The position numbers and the translations under genes were made by a program. A stretch of DNA of 38,621 nt from NCBI GenBank assembly GCA_016929895.1, contig JAFGHW010000027.1, positions 1-38,621 of the forward strand. Direction: 5' to 3'. The notes under the pieces are model-generated. The model saw nothing but the letters and a program-made list of their open reading frames with translations. It was not told where the DNA came from and searched no databases. Positions 16,200 to 23,723 of this stretch are shown here, piece by piece; positions within the stretch are counted from its first letter, which is position 1; every line of letters begins with the position of its first letter. This DNA is from Candidatus Woesearchaeota archaeon (GTDB lineage: Archaea; Nanobdellota; Nanobdellia; Woesearchaeales; ARS49).

Positions 16200-16341
16200 A
16201 AGGTTTAACTTCTGTTTGCAAAGCAAACAGCTTATCGTTTATTCTCAAGCTTGAACAAAGAATGCCTTTGATCAAACCATCAAAAATCCAAAGCATTTTT
16301 GAGGTTCCAAAAATTTTATTTTTGAGAACTTTTCAAAAGTT
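16200..16341. repeat. Cluster of stem-loops in the sppA-aIF1A gap
   Basis: This is the largest gene-free stretch (16097-16382). It holds successive inverted repeats. First is a perfect 8-bp hairpin CTGTTTGC/GCAAACAG with AAA loop (16212-16230). Next is an AATGC...GCATT arm with inner pairing (16261-16295). Then CAAAAA/TTTTTG, extended by GTTC/GAAC across a one-base bulge (16304-16329). The last is AACTTTT/AAAAGTT (16327-16341), which shares bases with the previous one. No ORF or tRNA was found. It may be a small RNA or merely AT-rich self-complementarity. Confidence 0.4.
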
Positions 16342-16350
16342 TGTCAGAAA

Positions 16351-16364
16351 CCTTTATAAAAAAG
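16351..16364 (+). promoter_or_regulatory. aIF1A promoter (TATA)
   Basis: CCTTTATAAAAAAG centred about 27 nt before the aIF1A ATG at 16383; predicts a leaderless mRNA covering aIF1A and the next gene. Confidence 0.6.
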
Positions 16365-16382
16365 ACCAATATTTTATAGGTT

Positions 16383-16727
16383 ATGGTTAAAAAAGGCTTG
16401 ACCCCTGCTGAAAAGCAGGCTCAGCAAGAAGAATTTGCGCGCAGAACGCCTTTTCCTAAGAATAACCAGGTTATTGGTATCTGCGAGCAAAGGGTTGGCG
16501 GCTCTAGAATGAGGGTTCGTTGTATGGACGGCAAAACCAGGATTTGCAGGATTCCTGGTAGATTAAAAAGAAGGCTTTGGATTCGGGAAAATGATATTTT
16601 GCTTATTGAGCCCTGGGAATTACAGGGTCATGAAAAAGGTGATGTTATTTACAAGTATCGTCCTATTCAGGTTGATATTTTAAAGAAAAAAGGTTTGTTA
16701 AAAGGTTTAGAAGCTGAAGAATTTTAA
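16383..16727 (+). CDS. eif1a: Translation initiation factor aIF1A
   Basis: OB-fold initiation factor that occupies the ribosomal A site region during start-codon selection. Residues 28-95 form the S1-like barrel (NQVIGICEQRVGGSRMRVRCMDGKTRICRIPGR, DILLIEPWE). The 114-residue length is normal. Four nt after its stop comes the ribosome binding site region of a secreted Cys-rich protein, likely co-transcribed. Confidence 0.95.
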   Translation: MVKKGLTPAEKQAQQEEFARRTPFPKNNQVIGICEQRVGGSRMRVRCMDGKTRICRIPGRLKRRLWIRENDILLIEPWELQGHEKGDVIYKYRPIQVDILKKKGLLKGLEAEEF

Positions 16728-16740
16728 TGAGGTGATATGC

Positions 16741-17451
16741 GTGAAGAAAATAATTGCATATGCCGTTTTTTTGTTGTTAATAGTTTCTTTTGCTGCTGCA
16801 GATTTATGTAAGGAATCTGATGATGGAAAGGATTATGCAGAACAGGGTTATGTTAAGTATGGTGTTATTCAGTATGATGATTTGTGCGTTTTAAGTTTAG
16901 ATACAGATATGCGTGTGGAAGAGGGATTGTATCTTAAGGAATACTACTGTGACAAAGACACCGATGAAAGAAAACATAAAATTATAAATTGCGCTGATGA
17001 AGGTTTTGATAAATGTAAAAATGGACAGTGTGTAGGTGATTCTTCTTCTGATTCATCTGATTCTTCTCAAACCACAACTCCTGTTTATACTGGCCCTGAA
17101 TGCGGCAATAAAAAAATAGAAGCAGGAGAAGATTGTGATCCTCCTACTAAGATTTGTTATGTTGGTTCTGATATTGGTTTGTGTTCTGCAGCTTGCAAGT
17201 GTGAAATCAAGATTTCTTCTGGAACTTCTGATAGTACTGATTCAGAATCAGAAATAGTAGATGAAGAATCTGAAGAAACTACTGATACCGGGCCTGAAGA
17301 TGAAGAAAAACCTATTGAAACAAAGCAAAAAACTACTGCTGAAGACAAGGATGGTGTTTCTACTCAAAAAGACCGTTTGGCTTTGCCTAAGGAACCTAAA
17401 AGAGGTTTAGTCGGGCGGATATGGCATTGGTTTTGGGGCATGTTCGATTGA
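16741..17451 (+). CDS. Secreted Cys-rich surface protein
   Basis: Unknown exported protein. The GTG at 16741 is chosen: GAGGTGAT lies 5-6 nt upstream; an in-frame GTG at 16732 overlaps that site. A signal peptide (VKKIIAYAVFLLLIVSFAAA) ends near residue 20. The mature part has a Cys-rich domain, a Ser/Asp linker (SSSDSSDSSQTTT), then a CGNKKIEAGEDCD...CSAACKCE unit resembling the CGNG-x-E-x-GE-x-CD repeats of DUF4215-like surface proteins. After an acidic linker it ends in a Trp-rich tail (RIWHWFWGMFD). Probably disulfide-stabilised on the cell surface. Confidence 0.78.
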   Translation: MKKIIAYAVFLLLIVSFAAADLCKESDDGKDYAEQGYVKYGVIQYDDLCVLSLDTDMRVEEGLYLKEYYCDKDTDERKHKIINCADEGFDKCKNGQCVGDSSSDSSDSSQTTTPVYTGPECGNKKIEAGEDCDPPTKICYVGSDIGLCSAACKCEIKISSGTSDSTDSESEIVDEESEETTDTGPEDEEKPIETKQKTTAEDKDGVSTQKDRLALPKEPKRGLVGRIWHWFWGMFD

Positions 17452-17474
17452 TTTCACTACTCCAGAATAGAAAT

Positions 17475-17522
17475 GTTTATATATTTCTTACTGTATACCT
17501 CATCCTATATTACTAGAGGGGG
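17475..17522 (+). promoter_or_regulatory. Promoter and ribosome binding site of the 17530 gene
   Basis: GTTTATATAT (17475-17484) is a TATA element; GAGGGGG (17516-17522) is the ribosome binding site 7 nt before the ATG at 17530. They support the inner start. Confidence 0.55.
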
Positions 17523-17529
17523 TTTTAAC

Positions 17530-17937
17530 ATGGGCGCTATAAAAGTACTATTTATGCTTTGTTTGCTGGTTTTGAATTTTATCGGTGCATTTTTTTTGTT
17601 TACTAAATTGGCTGGCGGGGTTCCTTACTATTTGGAAATAATTTATATTCTTTTAGCTCTATTAGTTTCTTTAATTTACTTGCTTGGGGCAGGTTTTGAT
17701 GCAAAATGGTCTGGCGCAATTGGAACGATTTTATTTGCGCTTAATTTAGCTAATGCAGTTTGTTTGTATCTTGTCATTAGCGCATTTCTTTCATTTGTTT
17801 TATTGGTTCTGTTTAATTCAATAGGAATGCTGACAGCAATATTCTCTGTCAGTGATGAAGATGATGATTTTGAACCTATTGAAGAGCCTGTTGAAACATA
17901 TGATGTTGAAGAAAAAACTAAGAAAAGAAAGAAATAA
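17530..17937 (+). CDS. Unknown small membrane protein (4 TM)
   Basis: 135 residues with about four hydrophobic segments (roughly 4-25, 32-53, 62-80, 82-103) and a charged cytoplasmic tail: acidic (SDEDDDFEPIEEPVE), then basic (KKRKK). The start is the ATG with GAGGGGG 7 nt upstream; a longer frame from 17473 begins at the TATA and is rejected. No family recognised. A symmetrical stem-loop follows its stop. Confidence 0.72.
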   Translation: MGAIKVLFMLCLLVLNFIGAFFLFTKLAGGVPYYLEIIYILLALLVSLIYLLGAGFDAKWSGAIGTILFALNLANAVCLYLVISAFLSFVLLVLFNSIGMLTAIFSVSDEDDDFEPIEEPVETYDVEEKTKKRKK

Positions 17938-17976
17938 TGCAAAATTGCTGATCTATTGATATTGAGCAATTTTGCA
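17938..17976. terminator. Stem-loop between convergent genes
   Basis: Perfect 12-bp arms (TGCAAAATTGCT / AGCAATTTTGCA) with a 15-nt loop, between the ends of the plus-strand membrane gene and the minus-strand acetyl-CoA synthetase alpha gene. The position suggests a bidirectional terminator or mRNA 3' end protector; an A-rich stretch follows rather than a U run on the plus strand. Confidence 0.5.
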
Positions 17977-18004
17977 GAATAGAAAAAAACAACTAAAAAT
18001 ATAA

Positions 18005-19357
18005 TTACTTGTTTTTTTCTATAAAGATTTGTATTGCTCTGACTGCATTGTGCGGGAATTCAAAACATGGAATTCCTTTTTCTTCTATTTGTTTTCTTAA
18101 TTCTATTGCGTATTCGCTTCCTGTTGTTACTGTAATTAGTGGTTTTTTTGCGGTTTTATTTAATTTTTCTAGTGAATCCACGATGCTTCTCTGCCCGATT
18201 AATGGTGTTTGAGGCAAAACTACTGCCAAGATTATATCTACTTTGTTATCTTTAAGATAAGCAGTTATTGAATCAATATATCTTTGTATGTCTGCATCTC
18301 CTAATATGTCTGTTGGATTTTTGACTACTGCTATTTTGGGCATTTTTTTCTTTAGAGCTCGTAATGTTGATGAATGTGGTTCTGCCATTTCTAGTCCAAA
18401 TGTTTCTATTGCATCTGTGCATAATATCCCATATCCTCCGCCATTTGTTATAACTTGTATTCGTTTTCCTTTGGGTTTTATTTGGACTTTTTCAAAAATT
18501 CTTAAGTAATCAAACATTTCTTCTAAATTATGTGCGGTTATTATTCCTGCTTGTTTAAATGCTCCAAAATATACTTCTGCTTGTCCTGCCAGGCTTCCTG
18601 TGTGGCTCATTGTTGCTTCGCTTCCTTTTTTGCTTGTTCCGCCTTTTATTGCTATGATTGTTTTTTTCTTGCTTACTTTTTTGCAGACTTCTAAAAATCT
18701 TCTTCCATCTAAAATACCTTCGACATACAAGCATATTACTTTTGTTTCTGGGTCTTCTCCTAGATATTCTATCAAGTCTGTTTCATTGACATTCATGGCA
18801 TTACCATAACTAATGAATTTTGAAAACCCATATCCTTCTTCTGCTGCTAAATCTAATATTGCTGAGCCTGATGCTCCTGATTGTGATACAAATGCTATTG
18901 TTCCTGGTTTTGGCCGTTTTAATCTTGTTCTGGGAAGAAATAAAGTATCTATTCCATATGTTGAATATATTCCTAAACAATTTGGTCCTATGCATTTGAT
19001 TTTATGCTTTTCAAGTGCTCGTTGTAACTGATTATCCAATTTATAATTCCCGACTTCTTTAAATCCTGCAGTAATTATAATCACATTTCTTATTTTTTTC
19101 TTTCCGCAGTCTTCTACTGCTTTGATTGCAAACTTTGCAGGCACTGCTATTACTGCTAAATCGATTTTTCCGTCTATATCTCTTACATTCTTATATGTTG
19201 GATATCCCATTACTTCTTGAGCATTTGGATTTACAGCAAATACCTCTCCTTTAAATGGCAAACTTAGAAAGTTTTGAAAGATAACATTGCCTACTTTTCC
19301 TTCTTCTTTTGATGCTCCAATCACAGCAACTCTTTGAGCTTGGAAAAAGTTTTTCAT
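18005..19357 (-). CDS. acdA: Acetate-CoA ligase (ADP-forming), alpha subunit
   Basis: Catalytic subunit of the archaeal enzyme that converts acyl-CoA, ADP and phosphate to acid, CoA and ATP. An N-terminal CoA-binding Rossmann domain (VAVIGASKEEGKVGN, 10-24) is followed by two succinyl-CoA-synthetase-like domains (GPNCLGIYS; FVSQSGASGSAILD). The phosphorylated histidine is H252 in MSHTGSLAG. The 450 residues fit the separate alpha subunit. The ATP-grasp beta subunit is encoded at 21066 on the opposite strand. Likely makes ATP from acetyl-CoA during fermentation. Confidence 0.94.
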   Translation of the reverse strand: MKNFFQAQRVAVIGASKEEGKVGNVIFQNFLSLPFKGEVFAVNPNAQEVMGYPTYKNVRDIDGKIDLAVIAVPAKFAIKAVEDCGKKKIRNVIIITAGFKEVGNYKLDNQLQRALEKHKIKCIGPNCLGIYSTYGIDTLFLPRTRLKRPKPGTIAFVSQSGASGSAILDLAAEEGYGFSKFISYGNAMNVNETDLIEYLGEDPETKVICLYVEGILDGRRFLEVCKKVSKKKTIIAIKGGTSKKGSEATMSHTGSLAGQAEVYFGAFKQAGIITAHNLEEMFDYLRIFEKVQIKPKGKRIQVITNGGGYGILCTDAIETFGLEMAEPHSSTLRALKKKMPKIAVVKNPTDILGDADIQRYIDSITAYLKDNKVDIILAVVLPQTPLIGQRSIVDSLEKLNKTAKKPLITVTTGSEYAIELRKQIEEKGIPCFEFPHNAVRAIQIFIEKNK

Positions 19358-19459
19358 TATTACCTCTTTTATGTTAGTCTATTATATATGTATAAAAATG
19401 TTTTGTTAGAAAAGTGTATTATTAATAATACAAATATTTATTAACAATAAATATATTTT

Positions 19460-19825
19460 ATGACTAAAATGAGTAATGCTTTGATTCCTCCAATTCGCAG
19501 AAGTGAATTAGAAGAAGAGTGGGAAGTGCCAGAAGAGCTTACAGGGATTACTGTTAATAGTTTTGAAGAGCTAAAATCTAAATTTCCAGGTAAAGAAGTT
19601 TTTCTTGATGGAAAGCGTAGTAATAAAGAGAGGTTTGATAGATATTCTGCGCATTGGTTAGAAGGAGACGACCCTGTAGTAAAGTATATTGCGTATGGTT
19701 GTCCAAATTGTAAGAAAATTGTTATTGGTCCTCCGAAAATAAATGAAACAGATATGTTTGGAAACCCTGAGCAACGTAAAACTTATGACTGCGTTATTTG
19801 TAACAGGTATATGGGTGGATGGTAA
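19460..19825 (+). CDS. Unknown zinc-ribbon protein (121 aa)
   Basis: Not recognised. Two CxxC pairs (C81/C84 in GCPNCKK and C111/C114 in DCVICNRY) lie 27 residues apart, consistent with one zinc ribbon at the C-terminus. The N-terminal 75 residues are acidic and without cysteines. TATA-like AAATATTTATTA lies at 19433-19443. It is preceded divergently by acdA and followed by a transporter gene with its own promoter. Confidence 0.7.
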   Translation: MTKMSNALIPPIRRSELEEEWEVPEELTGITVNSFEELKSKFPGKEVFLDGKRSNKERFDRYSAHWLEGDDPVVKYIAYGCPNCKKIVIGPPKINETDMFGNPEQRKTYDCVICNRYMGGW

Positions 19826-19837
19826 TCCTGCAAAAAC

Positions 19838-19848
19838 ATTTATAAACT
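19838..19848 (+). promoter_or_regulatory. TATA for the transporter-acdB pair
   Basis: CATTTATAAAC centred 27 nt before the ATG at 19870; predicts a leaderless mRNA. Confidence 0.6.
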
Positions 19849-19869
19849 CTTTCTACAAAATATTCTAGT

Positions 19870-21069
19870 ATGAACAAAAAAGAGGTTTTTGCTTGGAGTA
19901 TTTATGACATGGCTAATACTGCTTTCTCTGCTTTGTTTGTTACTTTTTTCTATCCATTGTACATAAAACATTTCTTGGGTGGAACAGAGTTTCAAATCGG
20001 TTTGGTATTTGGATTATCAATGCTTTTGGTTGCTTTGTTTGTTCCTTTTATCGGCGCTTTTTCAGACCGTTTGGGCAAAAGAATTCCTTTTATCATGTTT
20101 TTTACTGTTGTTTGTTGCTTGTTTACTTTTGCTGTGGTTTTTGTTGGTTTAAAATTTGCTTTGTTGTTTGGTTTTATTGCTAATTTCTTTTATCATGCTG
20201 CTTTGACTGTTTATAATGCGCTTCTTCCTAAGATTGCTAAAAAGCATGAATGGGGTTGGGTTTCTGGTATTGGTGTTGCTGTTGGTTATGCAGGTACTTT
20301 GCTTAGTCTTGTTATGGCAGTGATTATTCTTAATTATTTTGGCTGGGAAAGTACTGCGGGTATCAAAGCAATGTTTCCTGCAACTGCTTTGTTTTTCTTT
20401 GGCTTTTCTTTGATTACTTATGTTTTTATTAAGGAAAAAAGGAATAAAAAGAATAATTTATCTAAGGATATTAAGCATTCTTTTAGCGCAGTTGCAAATA
20501 CTTTAAAGAATATTAAGAAACACAAGGGATTATTATTTTTTATAGGTTCTATGTTTATGTATGTTAATGCTATTAATGCTGTGATTGTTTTTCTTTATTT
20601 ATACGGTCGTGCTGAGATTGGTTTGTCTGTCAAGTCTTTTATGTTGGTGTATATTATTTTTGCATTAGCTGCAGTTGTTGGTTCTTTTATTTTTGGAAAG
20701 ATTACAGATGTTATTGGTCCTAAAAGAACATTAGGTATTGCTGGTTTCATATGGTTGATTACTTCTATTATTTTGTTTAATGTTTCTTCATTAACTGCTT
20801 TTTTTATTGCAGGTATTCTTGGGGGTATTGCTTTGGGAACTGTTTGGACTGCCATGAGGCCTTTGACTATTCAACTCAGTCCTAAAAAGAATATTGGCCA
20901 GTTTTTTGGTTTTGTCGAGTTAACTGACAAATTCTCTGGAGTTATTGGGCCTATCATTTTTGGGTTTTTGGCAACTAATTTTAATTATAAGATTGCTATC
21001 CTTTCCTTGCTTGTTTTTTTCGCAGCAGGTTTGGTTTTATTATGGTTTGTGCCGGGTGATAAAAGATGA
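19870..21069 (+). CDS. MFS transporter, UMF1 (Atg22-like) family
   Basis: 399-residue major facilitator with about 12 transmembrane helices. The N-terminus (EVFAWSIYDMANTAFSALFVTFFYPLYIK) is characteristic of UMF1/Atg22-like carriers, and GAFSDRLGKRIPF (near 61-73) is the MFS motif A loop. The substrate is unknown; Atg22 relatives export amino acids from yeast vacuoles. Its stop overlaps the acdB start (ATGA), so acdB depends on this transcript. Confidence 0.87.
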   Translation: MNKKEVFAWSIYDMANTAFSALFVTFFYPLYIKHFLGGTEFQIGLVFGLSMLLVALFVPFIGAFSDRLGKRIPFIMFFTVVCCLFTFAVVFVGLKFALLFGFIANFFYHAALTVYNALLPKIAKKHEWGWVSGIGVAVGYAGTLLSLVMAVIILNYFGWESTAGIKAMFPATALFFFGFSLITYVFIKEKRNKKNNLSKDIKHSFSAVANTLKNIKKHKGLLFFIGSMFMYVNAINAVIVFLYLYGRAEIGLSVKSFMLVYIIFALAAVVGSFIFGKITDVIGPKRTLGIAGFIWLITSIILFNVSSLTAFFIAGILGGIALGTVWTAMRPLTIQLSPKKNIGQFFGFVELTDKFSGVIGPIIFGFLATNFNYKIAILSLLVFFAAGLVLLWFVPGDKR

Positions 21070-21665
21070 AAACTGTTGATGAATCATTACAATTTATAAG
21101 CAAATATTTGCCTGTTGCTGAAAGTTATACTGTAAAAAGCATTGATCAAATTAAGCCGGAGTTTCCTTTGGTATTAAAGATAGTTTCCAGTAAGTTTATT
21201 CATAAAACTGAAGTTAAAGGAATTAGAATTGTTAATAATCAGGAAGGATTGGTAAAGAATTTTAATGAACTTAAAAAAATCAAGGGTACTAAAGCTATTT
21301 TGGTTCAGGAGTTTGTTAAAGGAACTGAATTGATTATTGGAATAAAAAAGGATTCTTCTTTTGGTCATGCAATTATGTTTGGTATTGGCGGAGTTATGGT
21401 TGAATTGTTAAAAGATGTTTCTTTTAGGATTTGTCCTATCAATGATAAGGATGCTGAATCCATGATTAACGAATTAAAATCAAAGGAGTTGTTGACTGGT
21501 TTTCGCGGCCAGGCTCCGGTTAATCTTAAACTTTTAAAAAAAATCCTTGTTAAAGCCTCAAATATTCCTGTGAAAAATAAAAATATAACAGAATTGGATA
21601 TTAATCCTTTGATTATTAATGAAAGACAGGCATTGGCTGTTGATGCTAGGCTAGAACTCGATTAA
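21066..21665 (+). CDS. acdB: Acetate-CoA ligase (ADP-forming), beta subunit
   Basis: ATP-grasp subunit that moves the phosphoryl group from the alpha-subunit histidine to ADP. Visible are PLVLKIVSSKFIHKTEVKGIRI (about 34-55), ILVQEFVKGTELIIGIKKDSSFGHAIMFGIGGVMVELLKD and the terminal ELDINPLIINE. At 199 residues it is slightly shorter than the usual 230, mainly at the N-terminus. Translationally coupled to the transporter. Its 3' end overlaps a convergent small gene by 20 nt. Confidence 0.92.
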   Translation: MKTVDESLQFISKYLPVAESYTVKSIDQIKPEFPLVLKIVSSKFIHKTEVKGIRIVNNQEGLVKNFNELKKIKGTKAILVQEFVKGTELIIGIKKDSSFGHAIMFGIGGVMVELLKDVSFRICPINDKDAESMINELKSKELLTGFRGQAPVNLKLLKKILVKASNIPVKNKNITELDINPLIINERQALAVDARLELD

Positions 21666-21861
21666 GGCATTCTTGTTTTGGCACGATTTTATTCCCGCAT
21701 ACGCATTCTCTGCTGTAGCATTTGCACATTACTCCGTTTATTTCGCATATATCTTGCCCCAGAACATCTTTAACCACATATGATTTTATACTGTCGCCCC
21801 ATAAGGAGCCAAGAAATATTACAAGCAGGAGAATAAAGGCAAATAATATTGCGTATTTCAT
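21646..21861 (-). CDS. Small membrane-anchored Cys-rich protein (71 aa)
   Basis: Begins MKYAILFAFILLLVIFLG, a signal anchor of about 20 residues, followed by an outside domain with C39, C46, C48, C53, C55 and C65 that could form disulfides or bind metal. An ATG 18 nt upstream is also possible. Protein-like composition argues for a real gene, but the ribosome binding site is weak and it overlaps acdB by 20 nt. No family recognised. Confidence 0.5.
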   Translation of the reverse strand: MKYAILFAFILLLVIFLGSLWGDSIKSYVVKDVLGQDICEINGVMCKCYSRECVCGNKIVPKQECLNRVLA

Positions 21862-21913
21862 AGGTCTACTATTGGGCATTCCCTATTTATATTTTGCCTT
21901 TTTTAGGGGCAAC

Positions 21914-21955
21914 CTTTAAATACTTCTAAACTAAAATAATTACTATTCAGGGGGG
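21914..21955 (+). promoter_or_regulatory. Promoter and G-rich ribosome binding site of the zinc-ribbon miniprotein
   Basis: CTTTAAATAC (21914-21923) is a TATA element predicting transcription start near 21943. Six Gs at 21950-21955 form a ribosome binding site 7 nt before the ATC at 21963. This decides the position of translation start despite the lack of an ATG. Confidence 0.5.
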
Positions 21956-21962
21956 AATTATC

Positions 21963-22121
21963 ATCGAAAAGAAGAAGTACAAATGCAGTGCTTGTAATTG
22001 GAAATTTTCTAGAAATTACAAGCCAGGCTTATGTCCTTATTGCGGCCGTGCTTGTATAGAAGAATCTGCAGACACTTCTGCCGGCAGCATGGTAAAGGAA
22101 ATCGAAGAATTAGGCAAGTGA
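21963..22121 (+). CDS. Zinc-ribbon miniprotein with non-AUG start (52 aa)
   Basis: The frame encodes EKKKYKCSAC then LCPYCGRAC, with C8, C11, C24 and C27 as a rubredoxin/zinc-ribbon knuckle pair and C31 extra, followed by an acidic tail. A TATA and a G6 ribosome binding site lie directly upstream. However, the frame has no ATG, GTG or TTG between the upstream in-frame TAA and the conserved-looking part, only ATT ATC ATC. ATC at 21963 is the best-spaced start. The last 12 nt overlap convergent sufS. An assembly error in the start codon is possible. Confidence 0.65.
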   Translation: MEKKKYKCSACNWKFSRNYKPGLCPYCGRACIEESADTSAGSMVKEIEELGK

Positions 22122-23282
22122 GATTATATTTTCTATTGCCGTGATTGCTTTTTCAATATCTTCTTTTGTGTTGTATGCAAACAAGGATATTCTAACACTT
22201 CCTTTCATATTATGTTTATTAAACCATGAGTGACAGCAGTGTGCTCCGCTTCTGACAGCTATATCCAAAGAATTGTCTAATATTATTGCCACTTCATGCG
22301 GGTCCATCCCTTTTATGTTAAAGCTGAATATGCTTCCTCTTTTTTCTGGTTCTTTATGTCCAACTATATCCACCTTATCCCCTAGAGCTTCAGTTAATCG
22401 TTTATTCAATCCTATTTCGTGTTTTCTTATGTTTTCCATTCCTATTTTGGATAAATATTTTATGGCTTCTCCAAAACCGATTATTCCTGCATAATGTTGC
22501 AAACCAGCTTCAAATTTTTCAGGCGGTTTTAAAAATGTGCAGGTTTCATATGTTGATTCTTCTATTGTTTCTCCGCCGACTATGAATGGTTTTATTTGTT
22601 CTAATAGGTGGTATTTTCCATACAGCATTCCTATTCCGCTTGGTCCCATCATTTTATGGCCAGAGCACGCAAAGAAATCTACGTCTAATTTTTGTACATC
22701 TATTGCTCTGTGCGGAGCAGATTGCGCCCCGTCTAATAGAACCAGACTTCCATTTGAATGCGCAAGTTTAATCATTTCTGAGATAGGCTGTGAAGTTCCG
22801 TCTAAATTGGATGTTTGAAGTGTTGCGATTAGTTTAACATTTGGATTTAGTTTGGATTTAAAGTCTTCAATATTTCCAAATTCAAATATTTCGTGTTTTA
22901 TTCCTTTTTTAACAAGCATTTGCCATGGAACCAGATTTGAATTATGTTCTTTGTCAGAACTTAAGACAGTATCTCCTTCTTTCAAATCAAGAGAGTTTGC
23001 TATTAAGTTTATTGATTCTGTTGTGTTTCGCGTAAATATTATTTCTTGCGGCTTTTTTGCATTAAAGAATTTTTGCAGTATTTTTCTTGCATTATTTACT
23101 TGTTCATCTACTTTTTTCCCTAGTTTATGATAGCTTCGGCCTCCGCAGGCAGGATATTCATTGTAGTATTCATTAATTTTTTCAATTACCTGAATTGGGC
23201 GCAGTGTTTGGCATGCATTGTCCAGATAGATTATTCCTTTGGATAGCACAGGAAAATCTTTTCGTATTTGTTCAGGGTTCAT
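22110..23282 (-). CDS. sufS: Cysteine desulfurase, SufS type
   Basis: PLP enzyme that removes sulfur from cysteine as a persulfide for Fe-S clusters and thio-nucleosides. The PLP lysine is K210 (CSGHKMMGP) and the persulfide cysteine is probably C349 in RSGAHCCHSW. DGAQSAPH near 184-191 is the PLP-binding aspartate region. The ATG giving MNPEQIRKDFP is chosen; it lies within the end of the upstream gene (11-nt overlap), and a longer frame starts at 23306. No SufE, SufU or SufBCD is in the window. Last gene of an operon with two membrane-anchored redox proteins. Confidence 0.93.
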   Translation of the reverse strand: MNPEQIRKDFPVLSKGIIYLDNACQTLRPIQVIEKINEYYNEYPACGGRSYHKLGKKVDEQVNNARKILQKFFNAKKPQEIIFTRNTTESINLIANSLDLKEGDTVLSSDKEHNSNLVPWQMLVKKGIKHEIFEFGNIEDFKSKLNPNVKLIATLQTSNLDGTSQPISEMIKLAHSNGSLVLLDGAQSAPHRAIDVQKLDVDFFACSGHKMMGPSGIGMLYGKYHLLEQIKPFIVGGETIEESTYETCTFLKPPEKFEAGLQHYAGIIGFGEAIKYLSKIGMENIRKHEIGLNKRLTEALGDKVDIVGHKEPEKRGSIFSFNIKGMDPHEVAIILDNSLDIAVRSGAHCCHSWFNKHNMKGSVRISLFAYNTKEDIEKAITAIENIISLA

Positions 23283-23718
23283 TTTGCACCTTTGAAGATT
23301 TATCAACGCTGTATAGTATTTCTTCTTTTTGTCCGTTGCATTCTGTAAATAACCCGCTTTTTAATTCTCCTGCGGCGTCATAAATACAAAAATTATTTGA
23401 GCCAGGACCATTGCAATTTCCGTAAGATACATAATTGTAAACTCCATAAGCAGAATACATCAAACTGCCTATCATTACTAAGACAAGAATCCATGAGAAT
23501 ATCTCAAAATTTTTGTACACTACTTTTGCTATTTTAGGACTTTTTTGCATTATTTTCCCGACTACCTTGCTTTTCAGTCTCGTATCCAGGCCTGTTCTGC
23601 ATTTTCTTAAAGTCATTCGCAAGAATACGCATTCAAATGCCTCTTTTGCTAATGGTCTGTGGCTTGCTGAGAATATTGCTAATATACTAAAGATTACTAA
23701 GGCAATTATGCAAATCAT
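23272..23718 (-). CDS. Unknown two-TM Cys-containing membrane protein
   Basis: 148 residues with hydrophobic segments at about 1-18 and 72-95. The middle loop is basic with C30 and C40. The C-terminal outside part has C102, C111 and C127 (YGNCNG, NFCIYD, FTECNG). No family recognised. Starts 5 nt after the thioredoxin-like gene and overlaps sufS, so all three are one operon. It may be the membrane partner of the thioredoxin-like protein; that is a guess from position and cysteines. Confidence 0.72.
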   Translation of the reverse strand: MICIIALVIFSILAIFSASHRPLAKEAFECVFLRMTLRKCRTGLDTRLKSKVVGKIMQKSPKIAKVVYKNFEIFSWILVLVMIGSLMYSAYGVYNYVSYGNCNGPGSNNFCIYDAAGELKSGLFTECNGQKEEILYSVDKSSKVQNEP

Positions 23719-23723
23719 TATTT

